Assembly (NCBI RefSeq): GCF_030035675.1
Contig: NC_084482.1
Location: forward strand, 183,183,873 to 183,247,872
Source of the DNA: Rhineura floridana
Lineage: Eukaryota; Chordata; Lepidosauria; Squamata; Rhineuridae
Direction of reading: 5' to 3'
Length of the DNA: 64,000 bases
Part shown: positions 43,608-56,199 of the stretch, in pieces
Layout: each line of letters opens with the position of its first letter
How positions within the stretch are numbered: position 1 is the stretch's first letter
Position numbers and translations under genes: made by a program
Notes under the pieces: generated by a model
Told to the model about the DNA's origin: nothing
The model's input: the letters and a program-made list of their open reading frames with translations, nothing else
The model's database searches: none

Positions 43608-43797
43608 ATGGAGGGAGCTGCCTTATCCCCAGTCAGGACGCAGGCCAATCTAGCCCAGGATTGTCAACCCTGACAGCAATACTCCACGGTTTCAGGCAGG
43701 AAATATTTCCAGCACTATCTGGAGATGCTGGGGATTGATCCTAGGATTTTCTGCATGCACAGCAAATGCTCTGCCATTGAGCTATGGCCCTTCTCTA
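43608..43797 (-). repeat. tRNA-derived SINE, family A
   Basis: The reverse-strand copy runs from 'GGAGCTGCCTTATCCC' through 'GGGATTGATCC' and 'TTCTGCATGCACAGCAAATG' to 'CTCTGCCATTGAGCTATGGC'. It is moderately diverged. Confidence 0.75.
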
Positions 43798-43904
43798 ACA
43801 AAATGAACTACTGACATCAGTCAGCAATATGCAAAAAATAAATAAATAAATAAAAAATCCTCCAGCCTTTGAGCACACCTACAGTTTTAGTTACCCATAG
43901 CTAT

Positions 43905-43935
43905 ACAGGAGGGTTGTGGCCCTCCAGATGTTTTG
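43905..43935. repeat. Fold-back MITE, left half (split by BovB)
   Basis: 'GGCCCTCCAGATGTT' stops at the BovB tail. The other half resumes at 45073. Confidence 0.6.
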
Positions 43936-45072
43936 TTGTTGTTGTTATGTGCCTTCAAGTCGATCACAACTTATGGTGACCCTATGAATCAGCGACCTCC
44001 AATAGCATCTGTCATGAACCTCCCTGTTTAGATCTTGTAAGTTCAGGTCTGTGGCTTCCTTTATGGAATCAATCCATCTCTTGTTTGGCCTTCCTCTTTT
44101 TCTACTCCCTGCTGTTTTTCCCAGTATTATTGTCCTTTCTAGTGAATCCTGTCTTCTCATGATGGGTCCAAAGTATGATAACCTCAGTTTCATCATTTTA
44201 GCTTCTAGTGACAGTTCTGGTTTAATTTGTCCTAACACCCAATTATTTGTCTTTTTCGCAGTCCATGGTATCTGCAAAGCTCTCCTCCAACACCACATTT
44301 CAAATGAGTGGATTTTTCTCTTATCCACTTTTTTAACTGTCCAACTTTCAAATCCATTCATAGAGATCGGGAATACCATGGTCTGAACGATCCTGACTTT
44401 AGTGTTCAGTGATACATCTTTGCATTTGAGGACCTTTTCCAGTTCTCACATAGCTGCCCTCCCCAGTCCTAGCCTTCTTCTGATTTCTTGACTATTGTCT
44501 CCATTTTGGTTAATGATTGTGCCAAGGGATTGATAATCCTTGACAAGTTCAATGTCCTCCTTGTCAACTTTAACGTTACACAAACCTTCTGTTGTCATTA
44601 CTTTAGTCTTTTTGACGTTCAGCTGTAGTCCTGCTTTTGTGCTTTCCTCTTAAACTTTCATCAGCATTCGTTTCAAATCGTTACTGGTTTCTGCTAGTAG
44701 TATGATTTCATCTGCATATCTTAAATTATTGATATTTCTCCCTCCAGTTTTCACTTCTCCTTCATCTTGGTCCAATCCTGCTTTCCGTCTGATATGTTCT
44801 GTGCATAGATTAAACAAATAGGGTGATAAAATACACCCCTGTCTCACACCCTTTCCAATGAGGAACCAATCGGTTTCTCCATATTCTGTCCTTACAGTAG
44901 CCTCTTGTCCAGAGTATAGGTTGTGCATCAGGACAATCAGATGCTGTGGCACCCCTATTTCTTTTAAAGCATTCCATAGTTTTTCATGATCTATACAATC
45001 AAAGGCTTTGCTGTAATCTATAAAGCACAGGGTGATTTCCTTCTGAAATTCCTTGGTCCGTTCCATTATCCA
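43936..45072 (-). mobile_element. BovB LINE 3' fragment
   Basis: The reverse-strand fragment starts, in element sense, inside the RT ('WIMERTKEFQKEITLCFIDY' near 45060) and runs through 'GKGVRQGCILSPYLFN' near 44850, 'LRYADEIILLA' near 44705 and 'WCWRRALQIPWTAKK' near 44290 to the 'GGCACATAACAACAACAA' tail at 43936-43957. It is 5' truncated, with an interrupted frame (for example between 44386 and 44650). It inserted into a fold-back MITE. Confidence 0.9.
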
Positions 45073-45155
45073 ACAACTCCAATGATCTTTGACCATGCCG
45101 GCTGGGCCTGATGGGGGGGCCAGCAACATCTGGAGGGCCACAGGTTCTGTACCCC
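45073..45155. repeat. Fold-back MITE, right half
   Basis: 'CAACAACTCCAATGATC', 'GACCATGCCGGCTGGG' and 'CAACATCTGGAGGGCCACAG' complete the MITE begun at 43905. Confidence 0.6.
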
Positions 45156-46810
45156 TGTTATATAGTTTCTGTAGTTAAAGAGTTGGCTGTAGTCCCTGAA
45201 GAGTGGCCAGGGTCTCCTCCCCCAAGCACCTGGATGATGATGTGGGCTCCCAAATGAGGTCTTCAAGCTCTTTACTGTCCTGTGGAGCAGGCAAGGCCAG
45301 TGCTAGCCATCTGATTTCACCTCATAGATTACCCGTGGACCATGGTGACTTCTTCATCAGTGCACCCCCACATAACGAAAGCTGGTATTTACCACATCAG
45401 GGAGCCTGTTTGTTCTCAAGGTTTTCCACTGCAGTGGTAAACACCATCTGGCACCAGGTATGTCTGTGGGGGGAGGAGAGTTTATTTGCACACACAAAAC
45501 TGCCACATGAAACTGACAAGGTAAAATAATCTCATGGGCCAATGGGGATTTCTTCTAATTACATAAACACAACTATGAGTAGCTATAGATACAATCTGAA
45601 ATGTAGGCAAACTGACGATTCACTCACTTGCTGACCTAGGATCTGCTATGCTTGATGACTGAGCAAGTGAGTCCATATTTCCAGCAGCAGGTCTATGTGA
45701 ATGCTTCCTGGCCACAAGTCTGGTGGTGGCCTCTGTACAATCCCAAAGCATGGACACAGGACCTGGTATAAGAGTGAGTCAGTCCAAGAAGTGTTCAGAA
45801 GGAGTTTAAAGAAGAATCTAAAGAGGAGGAACATTGGGTGGTGGTGGAGGATCATTTTTAGTAACCAAGAGACAAGGAACCACTAAAGCAAGGATCCATG
45901 CAACCAGCTGAAAAGGAAAGTGAAAAATCTCCAGTCACCAATCAGCCTAAACAACCTGGTGGTGGTGGTGATGGGGAATTCCTTCCTACCTCTCAGATAA
46001 TTATCAATTTAATTTTTTAAAAGGCAAGATTTCTTACTTCAGCCATATGGCAGAAGATTTTCTCTGTAACAACTGCATCACATCACAGCATCCATCGTTC
46101 CACCTCCTGTCATGACCACAGCAGAATGAATACCATTAAGAGGCCAAGAGTGCCTTATACAACTGTCCGGTTTCTCCCAGAGAATGTTCTGACATTGGTA
46201 CTTATTTATACTCAAACTAAATACTTGTCTGTGAGTTTATTTCATCATTCAAACCTTCATTCTCTTTGTTCCTTGTTCTTACTGGCCACTTGCATTTTCC
46301 TTAACCTGACAGCGCTGCACTGTTGATGTGTATCCCTGAAAGTACTACTGTCCATTGCAGCATGGATTCCTGTAGTGCAAGTATAGTGCGGTGGATTACT
46401 AGATGGGGTTGGGGGTGGACGTGGCAGCAATGCTGTTGCCAGTCCAGTTCTACCACTTGTCAATTCATTTTTATGATAATAAAATCCACTACAACAATAA
46501 TTAAAAAAAAACTAACACTGGGACATGTACACCTACAAAAGGTAAGAGAAGAGGTATATACCCATGTGAGCACACATGTGGCTGCTCAATGAATAGACAC
46601 ATGTTCATCCATTTTCCAAGAGTAAAAAATAACGTAAAAATGAAACCACACTTTTCTTATCCCAGTCTATGTGAACAGGTTGGCATGGAATAAAAATTTA
46701 AAAACTGGACAGCATGCCATAGCAGGCACTCATACCACAGTTGAAACAAAACAAAAGAAATGTCGCCACTGCCAGACACCCTGGATGTGAACACTCAACT
46801 ACATATATCC
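45156..46810. other. Intergenic, nothing recognised
   Basis: No gene or repeat family is recognised. Open frames are short and lack domains. Confidence 0.4.
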
Positions 46811-47148
46811 ACATGGGAAGCTGCCTCATACGGAGTCGGACCAATTGGTCTATCTAGCCCAGTACTGTCAGCACCTGGAGGGCCACAGGGTCCAATCCCT
46901 GGAGTAGTTAGACTCCCATTATCCTTGACAATTGACTATGTTGACTGAAGCTGATGGGAACTGAAGTCCAACAACATCTTGGGAGTCACACATTCATCAT
47001 CCTTGGTCTCACAGTGGTTTTCCAAAACCTCAGGCAGAAATCTCTACCGACCATGCTACCCAAGATCCTCGGGAGATGCCAGGGATTTCACTGAGGACTT
47101 TGCATTCAAGCATGCAAAGAATGAGCTCTCCCACAGAGCTATGCCCCC
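46811..47148 (-). repeat. SINE family A with a MITE inserted in it
   Basis: The SINE 5' part in + order (46811-46878, 'GGGAAGCTGCCTCATACGG' to 'AGTACTGTCA') is followed by MITE sequence (46879-46985, 'GCACCTGGAGGGCCACAGG' to 'GAAGTCCAACAACATCTTGG'). The SINE then resumes ('CACAGTGGTTTTCC' near 47010) and ends near 'CTCCCACAGAGCTATGCC'. The junction near 46985-47008 is unclear. Confidence 0.6.
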
Positions 47149-48173
47149 CCATATCTCCAGCTCCATCAGTTGATGCTCCCTTAGCCACTAATGATGGATA
47201 GGAGTCAAAGACAGGGTGACTTGGGTTTCTAGTTTCTTCTTCCAATTGAGATAAGACGCCAGTTTGTACAACATTTAGCCCCGGCACAACCAGCTCAAGG
47301 AGCATGACAGCTCCCCATATTGATGGCTGAAGAGGGGTCACACAGAGGCATTGCTTGTGTGACATGACGTGTGTACATACAGTCCTGGTATCTGTGCAAC
47401 CATGGCAGCTTGAAAAGCTCCAGTGCCATGCCACAGTGGACCTCAGCTAGTCCCAACAGGAAGGCACCATCTATGGCCCCTTTACTGCTCCCAGAGGTGA
47501 CTGCTCCCAGGCTCCCATATCCATGACCCATCTTAGTGCTCACACATTGGCCCTCAGAAGAATACACTCTTTCTTAGTGGTAGCTCCCTGTCTGTAACAC
47601 AGTAATGACAGTGACCTCCCTTGAAGACTTCTGGTGAGGACAAGTAAGGTTCAAAATAGCACTCCACTTTACACTTTAGCGCTATCTATCATCATAGATA
47701 CTCATAGCAAACTCAGTTCTCCAGGCATGGATCCTTGTGTAGCCAAATTGGGAGGTCTCAGTATGTTCAGGGGAACCCTGCGTTTTGCAGAAGGATACAA
47801 AATATTTAGAGAGGAGGATGGGAAGTGGAGAGGATCCAAGAGGACATCCAGTGAGGGCTGAGCATGCTCAGTGGGCACTGAATGCTGAGTGTTTGTTGAG
47901 GGCGGGGGAAGAGACAATAAATGGGAGAGGATGATGGAACAAAGTGTTTCAGGAGGAATGGCTAGCTGGGACACTGATCAGGACTACTCTACACTGCAAC
48001 CTTTTTAGCCCTGTTAACTCACGTGTGGGGCATTGCCATGATGACTATGGAGTGGGGCTGTGCTTTTAGCCCTGCCCCCAGACAGTGCATCTCTTTCCTC
48101 AACCAATCCTGCATTGCTTGCAGTTGTGTTAACTGAAAGGCCATCACGTGTGCACCTGCTTGCATGTAGACCA
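47149..48173. other. Intergenic, nothing recognised
   Basis: No gene or repeat family is recognised. Confidence 0.4.
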
Positions 48174-48312
48174 GGGGTAGCCAATATGGTGTCCTCCAGT
48201 TGTTGCTGAACTGCAACTCCCATCGTCCCTCTCACCATCGGCCATGGTGGCTGGGGCTAATGGGAGTTGCAGTCCAACAACATCTGGAAGGTACCACGTT
48301 GGCTACCTGTGG
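48174..48312. repeat. Fold-back MITE, full palindromic copy
   Basis: The left arm 'CAGGGGTAGCCAATATGGTG' with 'GAACTGCAACTCCCATCG' pairs with 'TAATGGGAGTTGCAGTCC' and 'ACCACGTTGGCTACCTG'. This is the most complete copy of the family in the window. No clean target duplication was seen. Confidence 0.75.
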
Positions 48313-48786
48313 TGTAGAGGCTCTGTGCAATCAGGACACCTGTACAACTGGATGCCTTGATCACATGTAGCCCCTGCACAGGAGCAGGGCTTTCAGTCCA
48401 GACAACCACAGGCGCTTGTCTGTTTGTTTGAGGAAGGAGATTGGATGTCAGGGCTGGAGCTAAAAGCAGGGCCATCCTCTGAAGTAATCACAGTAATGGT
48501 CTACATGTAAGTAATGTGTGAATAGGGCCATTTGGCTCAGGCCCAACCCAGTTCTCTGAGTGTGGATTCTTACGGATCCAAAATCATATCATTCATACAC
48601 AAGAGAGACATTTCAGAGAGAGAGAGAGAGTTAGCACATCTTGGGCAGGAAGCTAGCCACCCTAATTGTGTCCCAGACAGTACCCCTCTAGTTTTGTCCA
48701 TACACATGACAGGCTGCTATCTTTTCTAATGCACTAGACTTGCAGACACTGGTCTGGTGCAGACAAAATCTGTCTCCTATCCCTTA
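48313..48786. other. Intergenic, nothing recognised
   Basis: A GA run lies at about 48616-48630. No gene is seen. Confidence 0.4.
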
Positions 48787-49000
48787 AGCCCTGCTGGATC
48801 ATGCCAATGGCCCATCAAGTCCAGCATCCTGTTCTCACAGTGGCAAACCAGATGCCTATGGGAAGACCTGAGTGCAAGAGCAATCTCCCCATTTGTGATT
48901 CCCAGCTATGGAACTTGTGGGTCCTGGCATTTATTGAGAAGAGGGGAGACATACTGCACCACACAGGGGTCCTAGCAATATGCAAGTCCTCCCCCCCCGT
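48787..49000. repeat. Dispersed repeat, 'gctggatca' family
   Basis: 'CTGCTGGATCATGCCAATGG' and 'CCAGCATCCTGTTCTCACAG' are the reverse complement of the stretch at 57457-57540 ('GAACAGGATGCTGTACTAG', 'CTGATCCAGCAGG'). The family is unnamed here. Confidence 0.6.
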
Positions 49001-50117
49001 CCACCCATGATATTGAAATGCTTTTTGCTAGCATAATTGTAAATGAGGAATGGCATCGTGTGGCCTTTCAGAGCCAAGTGATACAGGAAGAAGAGCACCC
49101 GAGACCCTTGGGTGTCACATTCTTAAAAAAAAATAAATCCTGTGAACTGCCAAAATGACTCTTTTCACTTCCTTCCATGTTTGCTTTTTGGCAGTTGCCA
49201 AGCCGTTCTGCAGAAATAGATGCTTTTCATGTATAACCACCCGGCCTCTTCCTTCTGATTCATTCTGTTAACAAATTGGGGATGTCACTAGCCTGGATTG
49301 TGCCATCACTGAAGGCATCCAGCATGAGGAGAAAGAGGAGGATGACTGCAGGCAAAAAAGCACAATTGTACCCAATGAGTGTCTTGGCAATCAAATGCTT
49401 GGGGGTGAGAACGGGGGAAGAGGAAACGTCTGTAAATGAGAACAGTGTGGGTCAGCGTTGGCTCTTCAAGCACATTCTAAATGCAGTTCATAGACGACAC
49501 AGAGGAACAGTGACAGACTTCACTTAATTCAGGCACCAAACCAGTTTTGAGAGATTAGGTCTCTCACAGTTCTTGCTATTGGATATTTTCTTCTTCTTCT
49601 TCCCAGGAATCACAAAGGCTAGCTGATCTCTTGTTTCCTTTGAGTTATCATTGTTATTAAGTGATTAAGAATACCTTTTGGGTCTCTCTCTCTTATTAAC
49701 TGGCATACAGTTTCAGGTTTTGTGTCTGGCAAAACCACAAGTGAAAGGATTTAACTGTGTAGGGAGGTAGACACAGTTTAAAAAGAACCTGCCTGCTTTC
49801 AGAGGGCTGATGTTATTGGTGACATATAGGTATGGAGGTTGGGAAGTAAAATTTACGACTGATTTTCCTTGACAGATACAGACTAACCGTACATTTATTT
49901 ATCAATTGGATATGCAGAATAATGAATTCACATGAAATAAAAAATGATCCCTCAGAGCAATGCAGTTTAGAAGCCACGCAGTTGTTGGGCCTTTAGAGAC
50001 AGCCTACTATCCATACACCCCTTTTGCTGGCATTTTTCCAAAGAATTTATCTTCTTTTTACCCTCCCCCCCCATTAAAAAGCAACGTACACTGCAATTCT
50101 ATGCATATTTACTCACA
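49001..50117. other. Intergenic, nothing recognised
   Basis: Mostly unique AT-rich DNA with a small scrap of the 'aattctatgcatatttactc' MITE near 50092. No gene is seen. Confidence 0.4.
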
Positions 50118-50205
50118 GACGTGGAAGGGATTTTGAAGATAATCTAGTCCAGCCTCCTGCCCAGTACAGGAATTGTTTGCAGATTTGTCAAGGAAGAGGG
50201 AGTCT
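50118..50205 (-). repeat. CR1 LINE 3' end fragment, old
   Basis: 'CGTGGAAGGGATTTTG', 'AATCTAGTCCAGCCTCCTGC' and 'GTACAGGAATTG' match the reverse CR1 3' end at lower identity than the copy at 1451. Confidence 0.6.
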
Positions 50206-50355
50206 AAAATATTTTTAAAAATGAGAAGTGCGCTAATTTAAAAAACAGTGAGAGGTGTGCTAATGCAGTTGTGGTATACAGTCATTTGCACATGAACTTT
50301 ATTTCTAGTCTAGAGATATGCTCATCGTTATGATGGGAAGGATCTTTGCAGAGCA

Positions 50356-50455
50356 GGTTTGGAAAATCTGTGGTCTTCCAGATGCTGTTGGGCTTCAACT
50401 CCTAAGGGATGATAAAAGATGGAATCAAACATTTGGAGGGCCACACCTTCATTGT
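50356..50455. repeat. Fold-back MITE, diverged copy
   Basis: 'GGTCTTCCAGATGCTGTTGG' with 'CTTCAACTCCTAAGGG' and 'ACATTTGGAGGGCCACACC' follow the family order. It is old. Confidence 0.5.
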
Positions 50456-51660
50456 GTCCCTTTGGTGAAGTGTTGGGGAAGGGCAGATTTGGACTCTATC
50501 ACGGCATTACTCTCATGGGCAATAATTAACTTTCTCCATGGCAGTCATTCATTTATATGGGAGAATATAAGTGTGAGGGAATCTAAGAACCAACTAAACA
50601 GATTGATGATACACAAAAATCCTGGACCCCAAAAAATCAATCAGTTTCGTCTGCCATTTTCTATGCTTACATTCAGAACAGAGGATTGTATAGTATCATA
50701 CCTGGTTGTATTCTGTTTCCAAAACAGGCCTAGTTACACATTCATATTCTCTAGACAAACATTTTTTGGGGTACCATTCAAACATGTCTGAAACCTGCTG
50801 GCATTTGGACCTAAGGATTCTGCAAATGAAGGGTGGGAACAAAGATTCAATAAATGAATAACTCTGTTAACTCCTTGGGAGGAAGAGTGGGATACAAATA
50901 AATGTGATGCTCAGCGATACTGCCGAGTCGCATCTATGCATATCTTTTTATTCAGGCAAAAAACGTCAGGTGATTTGCAAAAACCCGAGGACATAAGAAC
51001 ACACTTTAACCTGTTAAATGGTGTGGTGCTTTTTCCTATATACAGATTACACAGGAAGCTGCCTGGGGATGCTGGCAACTGAAGTTGGGACATTTTAATG
51101 CAAAATGTGTGCTGCCGCTGTCATGGCCCGACATACAAGTTTGCTCAGTCAAGAGAAAGGGCTCTGTTTAGTCAACACTAACCATAGAAGGCTCTGATTG
51201 AAGCCAACAGGAAGCAAATCCGGATGGGTGGGAAAACTTAGGCTCTAGCTTTTGAGGACTGAGCATCTGGAAGAGGACCATGAACCCAGGTTCATCTTGG
51301 CTTCTTTAGTCAATGCCGTGAATACTCCAAGTCAAAAAACTGGATGCAACAAGGCCAAGGAAAGGATGACAGAGATGGCACTCTTGGTGGTGGGAGCACT
51401 GATTGTTTTCAACCATGCTCAGTTTTCCAAAGTGTTGTTAGGTTTCCCCCAAATTCGGGGGGAGGGTTTCCTGATTTTCAATGAGCTTTTGAGCCCTGCT
51501 CGACTGCAGGACCAGTTTGGAGTCACAAAGTGTCCTCTGCAGAACTCTCTATACAAAAACATTTACTTGTGTAAACAGCTGACAAGGGAGAATGCTGTTA
51601 AGTAGTGATGATTTTTGCTTTCTCGGGCAAGGATGTTGCAATACACTCTTTCTTTCTTTC
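50456..51660. other. Intergenic, nothing recognised
   Basis: A short LINE/SINE tail ('GGAGGAAGAGTGGGATACAA') lies near 50878. The rest is unrecognised. Confidence 0.4.
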
Positions 51661-51667
51661 TTTAAAA

Positions 51668-51969
51668 AGGTAAAGGTGTCCCCGCACTTGTAGTGTGAGT
51701 CATTTCAGACTCTTAGGGTGATGTCTTGCGACGTTTACTAGGCAGACCGTTTATATGGGGTGGGATTGCCAGTTCCTTCCCCGGCCTTTCTTTACCCCCC
51801 AGCATATGCCAGGTACTCATTTTACCAACCACGGATGGATGGAAGGCTGAGTGGACCTCGACCCCTTTTACAGGAGATTCGACTTTCTCCTTCCGTTGGA
51901 ATCGAACTCCGGCCGTGAGCAGAGCTTCGGCTGCGTTACCACTGCTTACCACTCTGCACCACGGAGGGT
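51668..51969 (-). repeat. tRNA-derived SINE, Sauria-SINE-like
   Basis: On the reverse strand it reads 'CCGTGGTGCAGAGTGGTAAG' (box A side), 'GGAGTTCGATTCCAACGG' (box B), 'TAAAATGAGTACCTGGCAT' and 'AGAGTCTGAAATGACTC', ending with 'ACACCTTTACC'. It is about 300 bp and nearly full length. This SINE type is common in squamates. Confidence 0.8.
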
Positions 51970-52500
51970 GTACTGCAATACACTTCCCCTTTGCACTGCA
52001 GAGATTTTGTCATTATTCCCCATTCACTATTTGTCCTTCAGAAAGAGGTATGTGCATAGCACATAGCCGCCCTGGGCTCCTACTGGGAGGAAGTACAGGA
52101 TATAAACCAATATATAAACAGCAGACACTATTTATTAGCAAAAACCACTTAACTTTTTTTAAAAACCTCATATGTGGTGTACAACATACAAACAATAAAC
52201 ATCATAATTAAAAATACACAAAATAAACATTAAAAAATATAAGAGCACATAAAACCAAATAAAAGCAGGAATTCAAACAAATAAAAATAGAATCTGATCT
52301 TATGGGTCAGGGAAAGCCTGGGCAAAAATATATGTCCTTACTATCCAGCACAAAATTAGCTGTGCTTAACCATTCATTTAAATGGATTCAAGTACATGAA
52401 TTCAAGTGCTGGATTGTGTTTTTGGGATTTCTGTATATCTACCTGGGTGGGCATCATCTCAACCCTGTTCAATGTGAATTGTGTCAAGGGAATTGCCCTT
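51970..52500. other. Short LINE/SINE tail, otherwise unrecognised
   Basis: 'GCCGCCCTGGGCTCCTACTG' and 'GGATATAAACCAATATATAA' near 52065-52115 form a 3' tail of the type seen at 14775. The rest is AT-rich. Confidence 0.45.
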
Positions 52501-52502
52501 TG

Positions 52503-52790
52503 AGCAGTGCTTTCCAAACTTTTTTCCCCCTCATGGACCACTTGAAAATTGCTGAGGGTCTCTAGGGGTTTCTAGCAGCATTTGTATGGGTTAAAAGGCA
52601 GGCTATAACTTGCATATATTTTTTGTTAAAAAATGTGTGTCTTAAAAATAGGATTTTCTATCTTCCCTTTGCCCTTTTTTTCTAATACCCCCCTCTGCAC
52701 TCCCTTTTCCAGCCTTCATACACTTTCCCTAGTGACTGACTGTACCTTCCAAGAGAGATCCATCTCACATTTTTGAGAACTATGGAATTA
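52503..52790. mobile_element. hAT-type MITE, relative of the 14349 copy
   Basis: It begins 'GAGCAGTGCTTTCCAAAC' and 'GGACCACTTGAAAATTGCTG', as at 14349. The right end ('CACATTTTTGAGAACTATGG') is diverged. It has no coding content. Confidence 0.5.
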
Positions 52791-53995
52791 AAGGTATCAA
52801 GTGCTAGCAAGTATTTTTTCAGTGCTTTTCATTTTCCCCCTTTTAAAGTAATTTATGATTTTAACATATTTTAGAGAAAGCTTAAGGAAATTGCCTGAAG
52901 ATACACATGGAAGATGAATGTCTAGTTTATGTACTTTTGAAAACTCTTCCATAACAAGCCAAAATTGTTGCGTCGTCTTTATCCTCCTACATGCAGTGGT
53001 GTTTGTAAAACCCAAGCTGTAGATCAGCTCTTCATACTTTCTCTTAATTCAACTGCATGGCAAAGAACCAAATTTTACAGAAGAAAACATTACCAACTTG
53101 TCTACATGACAGAACACTGAGTAGGTATAAAATTGCGATTGTCTCTATGCCAGGTTTTGTGTGTGTGTGTGTGTGTTTTAAAAATCCTCTCCGCTTCTAA
53201 GATGAAAGCCTAATTTGATATTTTTGTAGTTATATAACAGTAATATTTTGTGACATTTTGTATTGTGACACTATAGATGAAATTGTCATCGGACTGACAC
53301 CCTTTACTGTTTATTCCTTAATTACAACTGTTAACAACACTGCAGAGAAGCGTGCTAATCTGCCATCACATATTATGAAAACAACGTTATTGTTACAAAC
53401 ACCAACACCCACTCAACAGGATAGTTCTAAGATGGCAGTTTCTGTTTTAAAAAAATTAGAAAACCTGATTAGTTTAATGGACACTTCAGCAGCAAAGAAA
53501 AAAAAGTTGACAGCAAACTTCTAGCAGTCTTCTTTTAAAATGGAAATATTTGTGAAATGGCAATTTGAAGCAATTATTGGTTACCACATTTTTATGTAAT
53601 TTAATTTCAGCTATCCGGGTTAACAACAGCAAGCAGTACAGACTCCCTGAAGTTATGTTTATACATCTTACCCCTTCAAATCTTGAGGAAAAAATGTGGT
53701 GGTGGTGTGTCTACTCCCTCTGCTGGTCATACATCATGCTAATTCTCTCCTTGGAATATTCACTCCTCCCTCCCCTCATCATTACTCCAAGGAATTTTGT
53801 AAGCCTATTTGACATTATCCCACAATTATCTGCTGGTGTGGTGCCCCTTGATTTTCACAGCCAATGAACTAAAGGAAACTGTCCACCTGACAAGAGGAAA
53901 CTCTCAACTGAGGCATCATGCCCCTTATTTACTCTTGAGCAAAGTCAGTCCATATCCCAAATATCCATGGGTTATGTTATTGGATACCTATGGGT
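52791..53995. other. AT-rich intergenic, nothing recognised
   Basis: A TG run lies at 53157-53175. No gene or firm repeat is seen. Confidence 0.4.
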
Positions 53996-54593
53996 CCAAA
54001 TTAACCAAATTAATTATTAACCAAAATGGAGACAATAGTCAAGAAATCAGAAGAAGGCTAGGACTGGGGAGGGCAGCTGTGAGAGAACTAGAAAAGGTCC
54101 TCACATGCAAAGATGTATCACTGAACACTAAAGTCAGGATCATTCAGACCATGGTATTCCTCATCTCTATGTATGGATGTGAAAGTTGGACAGTGAAAAA
54201 AGCGGATAAGAGAAAAATCAACTCATTTGAAGTGTGGTGTTGGAGGAGAGCTTTGCGGATACCATGGACTGCGAAAAAGACAGATAATTGAGTGTTAGAA
54301 CAAATTAAACCAGAACTATCAGTAAAAGCTAAAATGATGAAACTGAGGTTATCATACTTTGGATGCATAATGAGAAGACATGATTCATTAGAAAAGATAA
54401 TAATGCTGGGAAAAACAGCAGGGAGTAGAAAAAGAGGAAGGCCAAACAAGAGATGGATTGATTCCATAAAGGAAGCCACAGACCTGAATTTACAAGAACT
54501 GAACAGGGTGGTTCATGACAGATGCTCTTGGAGGTCGCTGATTCATAGGGTCGCCATAAGTCATAGTCGACTTGGAGGCACATAACAACAACA
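53996..54593 (+). mobile_element. BovB LINE 3' fragment
   Basis: It is severely 5' truncated. It encodes the RTE C-terminus ('MYGCESWTVKKADKRK' near 54168, 'WCWRRALRIPWTAKK' near 54238, 'KRGRPNKRWIDSIKEA' near 54435) and ends 'GGAGGCACATAACAACAACA'. A TGA at 54289-54291 splits the frame. ATGGGT at 53990-53995 and 54594-54599 is a likely short target duplication, with a few filler bases at the 5' junction. Confidence 0.88.
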
Positions 54594-54599
54594 ATGGGT

Positions 54600-56199
54600 A
54601 TCTTGAGACCAGGGACTGACAGAATAGCAGAAATTAAATCACATTAATTACACTAATAGAATCGTGCATAATTCTAAAGAACAGTCTTTATCACTTAATG
54701 TTGGTAGGATCCAAGGTGGTGAGGCCAACTCAGTCAGAAGCCAAGTACTTTCAAGTTTACACTGAGAGTGTGTGGTGTGCTGCACAAAGACCAGAGAAAC
54801 TCAGGTTCCAAGTCTCAGTCACAGTTTTCTGGGTGAACTCTGGATAGTCACCTTCCCTCAGCTTAATTACTGTACAGGGTTGCTGTGAGGATAAAAGAGA
54901 TGGCATAAAAATAAAATTTCCCAATCATAGGTTATCATGAGCTTATCTCATGAATCTATCTGCAGCCATATGCATACGACCAACAGGTAATGATAAATTA
55001 AATGCACAGATGCCCCATTACAGACAAATTCAAAACATGAAAAATCATAAAAAGCCAACAATAGCTACTTTGTGGAATATCTCCATAACCAAGCACTATT
55101 GTCTTCATATCAGTAGTATTTGTTTACTTAAAATAGTTTTGGTCCACCTCTCTACAGATTTGAGGCAGCTGGTAGACAAATTGTAATGATTACAGTGGTG
55201 CAAGAGAGCATGTCATCACAACTAACAATGCTTACATATCACTGGTGGTGAAAAGAACAGCACCTGATACCCAACAGTGCTTAATTACTAATTGTGTCAC
55301 ACTACCAATGCATCTGATTGTTGCTAGTATACTGGTGGCAGTAACTACATGTCAGGGAAAATTGTAAGTCCTTGTCCTGATTTATTCCTCTAGAAGTATA
55401 CACACCAAAACACACCCACATCTAGGAAGAAGAAATACTATTGGTACTATTCCTAGTCACTTGTAGTATATCTTTGGACATGCATGTGACCTCTTCGTTT
55501 GATGGCATAACTGTCTATTAAGCCTCTAATTATAATGAAACCAATTTTTTCCATTGCATTTCAGCTCTGAGGACCTCTGCACTTCTCACCTACTAGTGAT
55601 TTCTAACATGTTCATTTGTCAACACAGAAACCAAGGTCCTTAATAGTAAAGTGCAAAAAGTATATATAGCTCTTAACCTGTTATATTCCACTGCTCAGAG
55701 CACAGAATGATACTTACAAAATAAGGGCTAACTTTAAGGAAAAGCTTTAAGTTCAAGGTATGACAAACTATAGATGTGTTTGTTAACCATTTTATTTTGA
55801 CAAAAAATGTCAACATAAAATATCGTCTAACATGGGCTTCTGTTGCTGAATACTTTGATGAAGAATTTATTCCAAACACAAAGCTGAGTTCAGTACTGGA
55901 AAATTCTAAAATCCTGTAGTTAAATCTGTTACATCAATGGATACTGAAATACTGCAAGAGCGAAGCAATCTCTAGCCACATAAGATGTGTCTATAGACTA
56001 AACATGACTGGGAAGGAGGGGGGAATAGTCAGGTTAACAGGGAACGTATACATTCCTTTGGTTTTCTACTTCAGCCTCGATCACTCAGGGTTCTATTAAG
56101 TCCCCAGCCATCTGCTAAATTCAGCTCACCAAAATGCTGGGAAATACATGCCATACCCATGAAATAAATCTCATGGGACAGACAGATTAGCATGTGCTT
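54600..56199. other. AT-rich intergenic, nothing firm
   Basis: A possible CORE-SINE scrap lies at 54830-54905 ('GGGTTGCTGTGAGGATAAAA'). The rest is unrecognised and non-coding. Confidence 0.4.
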
